From positions 34,994,635-35,058,634 of the forward strand of contig CALNVZ010000641.1 of assembly GCA_940671915.1 (NCBI GenBank): DNA of 64,000 nt, written 5' to 3'. The stretch is from Paracentrotus lividus. Lineage: Eukaryota; Echinodermata; Echinoidea; Camarodonta; Echinidae. Positions 23,047-34,700 of this stretch are shown one piece after another; the stretch's first letter is position 1, and the number at the start of each line of letters is the position of its first letter. Made by a program: the position numbers and the translations under genes. The notes under the pieces were generated by a model, which did not search any database, was not told the DNA's origin, and saw only the letters and a program-made list of their open reading frames with translations.

Positions 23047-25590
23047 GTTGAACTAAATATGCCGAATGATTCAATTGGCGAGTATAATGAATACGCACGA
23101 TATCATGGCTGTGTCCTCATTGCTGTTAAACAAATCGTTGATGAAGAACTGAGTATAACAATAAGCTTCAAGCATTGTTATGCACAACAATAGTAATTTG
23201 AAGTTCATGCGTTGGGGGAATGTAGTTATGTTGTTCCAGGTCACAGCACAACCATAAAAGATATAAAACACTGCCAAAAATATTTTATTGTAATATAATT
23301 TTGCTCACTGCTTGTCAAGCGAATATGTGAAGCAGTGTATCTGTTGATGTGATACATGCACATGTATGTACATGCACTATTACAGTTTAACTAGTGATAC
23401 ATGTCTATGATAGGCAGTGCTGTTTCATACAACTTGTCAATATATTGCTGAACTTGGTCGTGACCCGAAGATCGCTTCCATTTTATTCCTATAGGCACTT
23501 TCTAAACCATCATAATAGTGTTTCATGTGGAGTCGCAAACTATATACATGTACTCAATCTCAAACCCAGAATATATCATTCTGAAAATGTAGTCTTCGCA
23601 TACATGCCCAGTTGAATGTTTGACACATTTATTATTTATTCTTTACAAAGTTCATACGTTTAATAATTATGTTTATTACGTGTTTTCCCATATATTAACG
23701 TGCTTTTCTTTTCTTTTATAGTTTTTCGATAACAGTACAAATGAAATGACACATAAGTATGTTTTTAAACTGAATGTAGCAAATTTCACGTATTCCTGTT
23801 TTCTACATAAATCCAAATTTATGACTGATAAAGAATTAAATATTCGAAGGGAACATTTCGATCAATAAAAGTAGAGATAAAATTTTTCAAAAGATTTAAT
23901 TTCTGTGACGTCACTTACATGCTACTCTCCTATATGTTGTGTAAAATGAATTGTCAATATTTAAAAGAAGAATATTTATAATTCCACCTGTTGATCCTAT
24001 TTATTATGAAATTATGAAATCCATGTTTATATACATGCCTCAATGAAATAAATCCATTCCTTCAAGAATAATCATGGGAATTTACAAACATAAATGTCTG
24101 AGTAGCTCGCAAGTTACGTCACAAAATAAACGATAAAACATTCATACCCTCGTTATACTATCAGAGGCGGATGTTCATTAATTCTTTCGCTCCCTATTTT
24201 TTTTTACTTATTAATTTTCAGGGTGAATTTCCTCTTTAAACAACACAATAGTTATGAACATCTTTTCCTAGGAAAAATAATCTTACAAACATGTGAGAGG
24301 CTGTATTACATGCATTCAATTTGTAAACAAGTAAGACAAAAAAAAAGTCACGGTTGTAAAAGCACACAACAATGCGATAAAGAAAGGAGATTCCTTTACC
24401 ATTTTTACATTTGTTCTTTTTTTTATACTCATGAAAAGAGTAGGGGCCTACATATAAACGGAATAAATGCAGAACAGAAGACTGCTTCATTTGCGTGGAA
24501 GAAACCAGTTTAGAATAAGCAAAAAATGTACAAAGGCCAATATTATGTATATTAGTATACCAAATCATATAAATTAATATCGAATTTACAAATCTGTGTA
24601 TAAATTTAGGATTTTTTTTTTATTGCAAAGAAGGTTTCTATCAAAATGATAATGCATAATGGTCTGCAGTTTCATTTGATTTTGATATCGTTCTCTTGAA
24701 ATCAGAATATAATATGAATCACACTTCTTTTCAGCACAAATGTTATGATGCTATTTATTGTTGATTATATAAATTGCATCTTCTTCCAAAAAAAAAGAAA
24801 GAAAATGTATATAATATACATGTATATGTCTCTTCCAAACTATCTTGAAAGCAAATTGTGCATTTAAAAACTCTTTATTCATGCTTACATATGATTCCTG
24901 GGGGGTGTAACACAAAGACTTACGATTGATTAAAAGTTACGATTGATTTTTTCTCGGTAGCCTCATTTGAAAACCAGGTACAGTCATGGATTAGTAGTTG
25001 GATATGATTAAGAGTATTGTTAGGGCTAGGGTTAGAATTAAGATCATCAACTTTGGAGCATCCTGTCAATGATGAGGCTATACCGAGAAAAAAAAAAATC
25101 AATTTTTAACTTTTAATCAATCGTAAGTCTTTGTGTTACACCCCCTGGACTTACAAGTATTCCTTCAAAATTTTAGTCTTGGTATTTGTTGATATCGATG
25201 TACAAACACTATCAAAATACGAATTGAATCCAACCCATGGGCCTGTAAACCGTAAAGTGAGTTTGTATGAAATCGAAGTTTGTCCGGTGCTACTGTGCGC
25301 TCCTTTTGTAGGATACAGAAGACAAAACATCACCAAAATCTACATGATTTGTAACAATATATTTTTCAGTACCATCCCTTTACTGCTTAAAATACAAAAT
25401 ATAGGTATCGAATACCGTCCCGTCATACATTATAGTTTGGTTGTTGTTGTTTTAGGGGGTTTTTTTTACGTTATCACCTTAGATATAAACATTATACTTA
25501 TAAGGATATTTGGTATACTTTAAAGATATTCTATAACAATGTATATCCACAACATTACGATTTTGAATTTTATCATGAACATCCACCATT
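22905..25590. repeat. Gene 1 exon 1 and upstream region, duplicated at 386-2860
   Basis: This interval between the end of gene 2 and the start of gene 1 is paralogous to 386-2860. It carries the candidate promoter of gene 1. A block with TGACGTCA (about 23907) is present in both copies, and part of it looks like a decayed relative of the TTAA MITE at 31230. Only one copy has the MITE at 24901-25145. Confidence 0.78.
24901..25145. repeat. MITE with GGGGGTGTAACAC ends, absent from the paralogous site
   Basis: The left end GGGGGTGTAACACAAAGACT and the right end AGTCTTTGTGTTACACCCCC are inverted copies. The similarity extends about 58 bases (TTACGATTGATTAAAAGTTA ...). The duplicated locus near 2388-2394 reads ATTCCTGGACTTG without the insertion. 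Comparing the two gives a short target repeat, TG or CCTG; the exact length is ambiguous because of the G and C runs. Confidence 0.85.
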
Positions 25591-25704
25591 CCCTAGTCCC
25601 TACGTACTTAAGCAAAAAAAATACTTAAACGTTTTGGGCGAGAAAAACGGTTAGAATACGGTATAAAAAAAAGGGGGATATAGGCCGAATTAAGATTTTT
25701 GTCA

Positions 25705-28700
25705 TTAATGTATGATGTGTTCAACCATGACATTGAGCATAGCAAGGGTCCGCAGTTTCCTGGGTACTTTATACTGATTAGCTGATGCCCCTGTGTTGCT
25801 TATGAGATATTTCTCGAGCTCTGCAAACGCCCCTGGTCGGACTAAGTGAACACGAGGAGAGTCTATAGCCCCTTCACGGCGAAGGCGATCAACGTCGCTG
25901 TTCCGACTTTGAAGTTCAGTGTCGATCTGAAAGAAAATAATATCATCATATATCCAAAATATCAGATTTTTTACAGAGTAAGAGAGGTTGGAAGAGCGAG
26001 TGCTTGATATCCATAATTGTATCTTATTTGTGTTATGCTGATTTTTATAAATGAATTGTAATATTGGAAAGTATATTTTAGCTTTACAAACATCCAGATA
26101 AATCAGTGGCCACATCTTTAAACAAAATTAAAGTTAACGATTCTTAATTAGTGTTCCAAATGTGTGTTGTGGAACATTTCTGTTGTATAATTCGCTAGCT
26201 GTCTTCAGTGGTCCCTATTCTGTTCCCCTTGCTGGTATTTAAGAAATGGACACGTTTGACTATATAAACATGTTTTCTATAAATGAATCACAGTATGATT
26301 GTGAATAGAGGTGGGCTATAGAGGGGTAAAAAAAGGGTCATGTTTCAGAACCAAGTTTGGCCTATCTTATTTTAAGCAGTTTGTTCCACTGATCGACTGC
26401 ACCAATTTTAAAGAAATCGGGTGAAAATGAGACAGTGCAGGCCAAAAAACGATTTAAGGGGCGTGGCCAAAAATGCTGAGTCATCGTTTTCAAAATTGAA
26501 AAAGCTGTAATTATTTTATTGAAGGCTATAAAGATGATTGGTGTTATATATTAGTTATCCCTGATAAATCCAATGCAGGTTCAAAATTGCAATAGTGGTG
26601 AAAAAGTACTGAAAACCAGGAATTACAGTTTTAACCCTTACTAGTAGGTTGTGAGGGCGCCCTAGACAATTGTGGTTGCTTAATGAAACGGCGCGTTTCA
26701 GAAATGTCGTTTCATGTTCTTTTCCTTACAGTCTTACGATCTTTTTGATGTCAGTTCATTGAAATCGGACATGTCCACAGAGAATTACTTGACTTTCGTG
26801 GCAAAGTCAAACGCATATGAGATTTTGACATTTGTGTACAAAACTGGCAAGTCGTTCTATTTACTCTAATAAATCACAGGTAAATCATTCTTTAGACTGT
26901 GGTCTAGTATGCATCGGATAAGAATTGATCAGTAATGATTGAAGTATCAGAGGTTGCATTGTAATAATTCTTATGTATTTATTTTTTATGAATTTTTATG
27001 TAATTCTATTGTTTATCTAGCGTATTATGTGTTGTTCTGATTTTAGGAATTTTAATAATTCAGGTTTCGTTAGATTAGTTTCATTCTCAATGAACAATAA
27101 AAGCAGTCATAAAGATGATTTACCTGTGATTTATAGAGTAAAATAGGAAACCTGACCTTGCCATTGGTTTGTACACAAAATGTAAATCTCAAATTCGGTT
27201 GACCTTTGGCCAGAAAGGTCAAAGTAATCTCTTGTGGAATGTCCGATTTCAGTGAACTGGTATCAAAAGAGTGGTAAGACGTAAGAAAAGATACATGAAC
27301 GCATTTCTGAAAACGCGCCGGTTTCAATTAAGCAACACAATTTGTCTAGGGGCGCCACAGACCTACCGGTATTTAAAGGGTTAAAACTGAAATTCCCTTT
27401 TCTATTTCTTCACCACAATTTGCAATTTTGACACTGCCATTGGATTTATCAGGCTGATAAACCATTAAATAGACATCAGAATCATCTTTATAGCCCTTAT
27501 AATAAAAGAATTACGCTTTTTCAAATTTTGAAAAACGATGACTCAGCATTTTTTTTGCACGCACCCTAAAATCGTTTTTTGGCCTGAACTGTCTCAATTT
27601 TACACCGATTTTCTTAAAATTGGTGGCAAATGATCAATGCAACGAGCTGCTTAAAATAAGATAGGCCAAACTTGTTCTGAAACATGACCCATTTTAGCCC
27701 ACCTCTATTGTGCATATCAATTTCTAGTTGTAAACTTAAGAGGAAGAGGCGCTATCACTCTACGCAAATCAACGCTGCCATAGACATTTTGTATTTTGCA
27801 CAGTTTTTCACTTTGTTTCTTGATTATGGCGAGCAACTACCTTTTCAAAGAAATGATCAACTTGAATAATTACGCTAAGAGTCTTTTTTTTCAAAAATAG
27901 GAATAACTTACTGCAAGGGGAAAAAAGTCCTGTCACTTGTGTCAATTCGAATCCTAATCACATCAAATTCCTGTACAATATGGCCAATTTTGCTCTCAAA
28001 ATAGCTATACGCCACATAATTATCTTCCTGATAACGCATAATTATATAACAGCTTAATGATCAAGCCGTTTTTAAAAGCTTGAATTCTCACCTTTCCAGA
28101 GATGGTAATCATTTCGATTGGTTAAAAAAAAGTCCTGTCACTTTGACAATTATCACAAACGAATCTTTACTCGATGGGTCAATATTTCCGCATATCACAT
28201 GCATATCGCATGTGGACGGCGTCTTCGCAAGATGTGACAAGATCAACTATTTTATATCAATAATCGTTAGGAACATCAATCTATGTGAAATAAAGTTCTG
28301 ATTAAAACTTTAGCACAATGGTGTTATAGGCTTGCCAAAATGTATTTCTCCAATCTGGTTCTGAAGCATCTACTACGAAAACTATGATAAAAGTTCAATT
28401 ATTTATTTCATGTCCATGAGAAAATTAGCTCGAACGGATCGACTGACCAGACATTTTACAAGGGAAGTTTTCTTAGGCGAGTTTTTGTACGCTAGTAATA
28501 ATTGCATGCAGTTGTCAATCGGTCGCTTCCCGCGCGTTATAGTGCGGGTTTTGTTGACATTAATGTAGAACGTATAATTTTCTGCGCCGCTCAGTTGTAT
28601 TTCACTAACTCATGAATGTAATGTTGCGTTTCCTCTCTCAATAATGGACGCGTTTTTATGTTAAGATTTAATGTCATACGTTAGGTTTACATTTCACGTG

Positions 28701-31700
28701 GAGTAGAATTGATATGATCTATTCCTCTTGAGCAATCCCTTGAACTCAGTCAACTCACCATTCTCTTCTGTTCATCAGTGAGTGGTTGTCCAAGGTATTT
28801 CATTTCAAGGAAGAATATGTAATACGGCATGCGCTGATCTGCTTCATATACTGTTTGGTTACAAAGTTAATTGAAATAGGAATGATAAATCTTTTCTTTT
28901 CCTTTCTTTTCTTTATTTAGACACGCAATCTTCTTTAGCATACATTTTTTAAAATAATACTTTTATGTAATTTGTCTTGGATGAAAATACAGCTTTAAAA
29001 AATGAATACAGATTTCAAGTTGATTTACTGTATTTTTGTACAAAATACACACAGACGGAAACGCACGCTCACGCTCACACACACACGCACACATACACAC
29101 ACCCATACACCACACACACATACACACCACACACACATACACACTCTCTCTCTCATGTATTTATGCATATCCTTGTCGTCAGCGACAGCATCACCATTGA
29201 TCTAGCACCATCACCATCATCCTTATCTTCAACATCATCACCATTCATCATCATCATCATCATCACCACCCCCACCACCACCACAACCACCGCCACTATC
29301 ATCATTGAAATCTTACTGGAAGACTCGTCTGTGAGTAAGGTGCTCTCTGCCACAGCAAACTCAATCAATATCCTTCCAGTCCACTTGCTCGTCGCTGCTC
29401 GGATACTGTCCAGTACTACTCGTTGGTCTAGCTTCTCATATCGCAGGTTCAGCATCTGTCCGGTTCTGTAACAATATATAATTTCAATTAAAAATTATAA
29501 TTGTGTAATTCCTGTGAATAATATAGGTTTCCCTGTCAAGTTCAAACTATCTCCGATCAATTTCACATTTCTGACAAGTACTTTCGTCAGAAATGTGATC
29601 TCGATTACAAATTTAAACGTCGTTTCAATTGACCGATAGCTCCGCTCCATGACGTATCGTTTAAATTGAATGAACATAAATTAATTCAATTGCAAAGAGT
29701 TTTAAATTGACCGGGACAATCTTTTGTAACGAAAACTAATTTTTCAAGAGAATATAAACAAAATATAAGAAATATGATTACTTTCTCAATATCAGGAGAG
29801 GGTAAATTAACATATTCTTTTCAAAGAACATGAATTTGGGGATTGGGGAAGCAATCTAACAATAATAATAATAATAATAATAATGACATTTATAAGGCGC
29901 TTAATACTGATGTTTCTAAGCGCTCAATATTCTGCTTAGAAAATATACTAAAACAAGGAATTATAAATAAAGAAATAAAGAAATAAAGAAACAATAAAAC
30001 AAGCCTTTTAGTATTTAAAAGGTTCATAAACTAGTAATTGATTTTATGTGTGAGGGAAATTTTATTTTTCGGGTCGCTCAAATTTGCGCGAAGAAGGGGT
30101 TGGTGTAGGGGCATATTACTTAAGGTTTTGGCAACTTTGAGCGTCCTCCACAGGAAGTGTAAAGTTCCTCTCTCTCTATTTATCTCTGTAAGTAAATAAC
30201 AATATTACAAATCATAAGCGATGAATATATTTCTCTTACCTGTATAAGAAATCGATGACAGGCATGTTTTTGTAGTAATCGATCACCCGCACAACATCTC
30301 CCATACGATAGCGATAAAGACCAAACGGCTGGGTGACGACTATCTCATAGTTCTGATCCTTCTCAACTTCGTCCAAGAAGTAAGTTGTTGGATTAGCCAA
30401 AGACCTGTCAAAAGGAAAATTAAAACCATGTCTTTATTTTTGACGAGAATTTTAATTATGACAGTACCTAGTTTTGTATTTATATATAAATATGTTGATG
30501 ATTAAAAGCCAGTATTAATTTTTAGTATTTTTGGTCAAACGGCTCAAGGCGCAGTCCCACCGGCTTTTTAGGATGATTTGCGTATGAATTGCGGATAGTT
30601 TGTTTTGTTTTTGTTTTTTGTTGCGGATGAACGAAATTTGTATACGCAACTCATGCGCAATTAATTCTCCCGCCAGTGGGACCGGGCCTTTAGTATTTGC
30701 TGTGTGTTAGCATACCCCAGCACTAGGTCTCTTGGCCCGCCCGCCAAAGAGCTATCAAAGATTAGGGTTCACTCTTTAATTTTTGTTTTGATTATTATTT
30801 ACTTTGATCTTAGGTTGAAAATCGACAAACTAAAAAAGATGGATATGGAGACAATATCTTGTTTGTAACTAAAGATCATGATTGATCACGGACAGATTAA
30901 AAGGACTGATGATAATAAAATTTAAAAAAATTGCTTAGGCTGGAAACAGGCTGCGTGGCACGCACTAATTGCACAAGCTCGTACAAACAGTTATGACCAG
31001 AGCCTTACATGTCATCTTCCTTGATGAACTCCATGACGACATCTTTCACCAGTGGAATGTAGCCTTTGTCGATGTACTTTGGACCCGCACCTATCCCAAG
31101 GTTAGCTTCTGAGCAACCATAGCCTAATGAGATTAGGTCCACACCTGGAGCATATATAATGAGGAAATGAGAATGTTTTTCAAAAATGAATGTCTATGGA
31201 TCAACTTAGCTCGGAGCAAGAACTATTAAAGGGGAAGTTCACCCATGAATTTAATTGCATTGTAAAAATGCAGAAAAATAAAAGAAAAATATGAGCGAAG
31301 GTTTGAAGAAAATCCACCAAAGAATAATGAAGTTATAACATATTGAAGTTTTTATTCTGTGACGTCACGTGCGAGCTGCTGTCCCATATGTTGTGTAATG
31401 TAAATTCCATAAATTGCCATTTTTTCAAAAGAATTTCAATTAAATCACCTATGCTGTTGATATATCATCAAAAATATGTTAATATATATTCCTCTATGGT
31501 ATAGACCCATTCCTTCATCAAGAACTATGAAAATAAGACAAATTTATGGATTTACATACACAATACAATGGGAAAGCAGCTCGCAAGTGACGTCACAAAA
31601 TCAAAATTTCAATAATTCATAACTTTTTTTATTCCTTGATGGATTTTCTTCAAACCTTCACTCATATTTTTATTTTATTTTTCTGCAATTTTACAAAGCA

Positions 31701-34700
31701 ATTAAATTCCAGGGTGAACTTCCCCTTTAAGTCAGAAGGCCACTGAAACAGGGGGGGGGGGGGGTCAGTTGACTCTCTATATATTTTCTCTATCTTCTTT
31801 TGGAGAAAGGCATGTCTGGAGAAAAAGGTGGGTAGGCCTATTTATTCGGGGGAAATTTTTTTTTTTTTTTTGGAGAAAGGGGCAAGATACATGTATATAT
31901 TATTTACCTTTTGCATATGTATCTTTTAGTCTTGGCCAGCTACCTGTTGAATCGACTCCCATGAGGACATTGATGCGAGGCCAAACCCGCTTGATGATAC
32001 CATCAAATCCTTTCTCAAACTCAACCCTTAGTTGGGAAGCCCTGGCAGGGTCGGCACCATACCTGGATGATTGAATGATTGAATGCCATATTAATTTATG
32101 ATTTAGGATAGTGTTAGAATTCGGGTTAGTTCTTTAAAACGCTCCAAATTCCAAATTGTATTGTCCAAAACAAAAGTGAACGAGAATGCTTTTCGCCAAA
32201 TTGATCTTGGGCCCGGCAGCCACTTAGCAGCGCCATGTCGACGTTGCTCTATCCCATATAGGGTAGCATCAATTCCCATTTTTAACGTCTGTTTGTATGA
32301 CGCTACCGGAGGTCGAATTCACGACTTCCAGATTATGAAGGCAACACATCGGTTGTATTAAGAAAACTATGGAAATATCAATTTCACTTGAAAGGTTCAG
32401 TGACAGATAGTTTCCGGTCCTGGCATGAGACTGCATGGAGCTAGGTAAGGGAATTTCGAAACGAACGGCGCAGTAAATTTGAAATGGAGAGGAAGGCACT
32501 GGGACCTGTCAGTTTGGGCTGTAACATAAAACTTTTTAACATTTTTTTTTTTTTTGTAAAATACATTTTGGAGAGTATTCTTACCTTTTAAGTTCCTCGA
32601 ACAGGCTCTTCCTGATGGCAGGTTCAAGATTCAGCTCAGGGTTGATTGTTCCAAGTTCGATGTCTCTGGTCAGATTCTTCCAGTCATCCTCCAGAAGCTT
32701 CATGGAGCTCTCAAGAAAGTGAAGGAACCCGACCAGGAAATTACCCACGGCAGGGTTGAGGAGGGCGAATAGTAGGTGCACATAGAACGCTTCACGCATG
32801 GATGAAATCCTATATCCTGCAGGAGGTGTGGTAAATTGCGCAAGGGCCCAGTCTCGTCCTTGTGGAACCGTCGCGACAGTTTCTATACTAGCGCCACCCT
32901 CTGTCTTTAAAACCTTTGGGTTGACGTACAGGTGAAGACATTTGGACAACAACTTGCTAGGATAGTGATGATTTGTGATGTACATCCATGCTATGCCGAC
33001 TTTCATCATGACTCCCTGCTTGTTCTTCATTGGAATGTATTTGGATTTACCCGTAGTGCCAGTTGTCCTGATGAAAGTATCTGCTGCTCCATCCACAAGG
33101 ACGTTCTCTTCGCCTTCTAACATTCGATCCACGTACGGGCGAAAGGGTTCGTAGTTGTTCAAAGGATGTAACTTTCGAAGCTTTTCCAAGGATGTCGCAT
33201 CTGCAAGTCCATGATCTCTGGCATACGCCGTTCGTCCATTCTTCTTCCGGATCTCCTGCCAAAGATGTCTTTGGTGCTTCATAGGGTCTTCACAGGACTT
33301 GAGCAGATCGGCATGGATTGACCTTCCGTAAAGCCTCACCGAGGTGGCCATGAAAAGCTGAACAGTGACCGTAAAGAGGTTCTGACGGGGACATGGCTGC
33401 TGGCTCAAGACCCAAGCGTAGACCAGTGTCATTGAGAGAAATATAACCCCTAGAAGACCTGTTGAAAGATGTCGTGAGATCACAAATATCCCATTAGGTT
33501 GTACCCCATTTTACATTTCCAGATATTTACTCACTATTGAAATGAATGTGCAGAACTTGCAGAAGAGTTCTGCATACTTCTACAGTCTGTGTCAAATAAA
33601 ATGGTTCAAGTGGAAAACATTTTTTTTTTATAGTCTGAAGGTTAATCACAACATGGTATTGTTTGGTATTTTCATAAAGCAGGAAAATCAGACTTTTTCT
33701 GCAATTTTTTCCCATCACATTTGGTGCTGTAATTTTCGAGATATGACAAGTTTTCTACAATTAAGTAAAAATCCATTTTTCGCACGACGTCCCATGTCTT
33801 TGTATAGGTTTCGCATAACGGCCATGAATTCAGCGCTCCAGAACAATAGAAGTGCGTCATTTCGATTTGTTCCTCGTCGCACAAAATTTAGCATAACCTC
33901 TGTTTTGCGAAAGCAAATTATACACAACAAAATGCATCAGCAAGAAAAATATTTTGGCTTTAACTTGGTACCACAATCACACGTTATTTGAAAAGATTTC
34001 ACACCTAAATTATTTTCCCCCGACTGTACCATTTTTTTATTTGACACAGACTGTACACTAAACTCCAATTTGCAACCTGGGATCATATATGTGCCCTACT
34101 ATAATTGGAATCCAAAGTCCTATTAGTTTTGAGCTGAAATCGAAAGCTGCCGCACATCAATTTATTTTTGTCTTGTAATCATTCCAACTGGGCTTGGAAC
34201 ACAATCGACATAGATACCATTATGAGGCAGAAGCTATATTTTTGGCGACTGTTAATGCAATGTATACCCAGTTATTGGGTGTCCGGACTGTCTATTTTTA
34301 TTGGCCATTTGAATAGGTTTACAAGCAATGCTTTTGTAGGTTTTTCGCACGAAATGGTAGAAAATATTGTAGAGAACAAATATTGATGATGATAAGCATT
34401 ATTTAACTATATAATATTTGCGGCTTAATCTAAGAGCAAAAAACAAAAAACAAAAAAAAAAAAAACAAAAAAACACATTGCTTCAATTTTGTTAAGTGTC
34501 CGGACACCCAACCTCACATTTTACTAGTATATAATTATCGTAACAAATCAGATCTATGGCACAGATGGACATGTCCTGCAAACTCCGGTATACGGCCTTA
34601 AACCATCTTCCCTATTTCAGGAATTAACCACATTAACCACACGATGTCTTTCACAAAACTTTCTCAAACGGGTCCATTTTATTATTGAAGCTGCATGTTG

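Noticed and set aside
28977..29471. 164-codon plus-strand ORF (histidine/threonine-rich)
   Set aside because: Opened by (AC)n and (CAT)n microsatellites and antisense to gene 2 exon 6, which has better evidence (phase, motifs, paralogue).
32150..32400. Possible degenerate tRNA/SINE head (GGTCGAATTCACGACTTCC) in the intron between exons 2 and 3 of gene 2
   Set aside because: Resembles the complement of the 6.7-kb SINE's B-box region, but the A box and stems cannot be paired and no target duplication was found.
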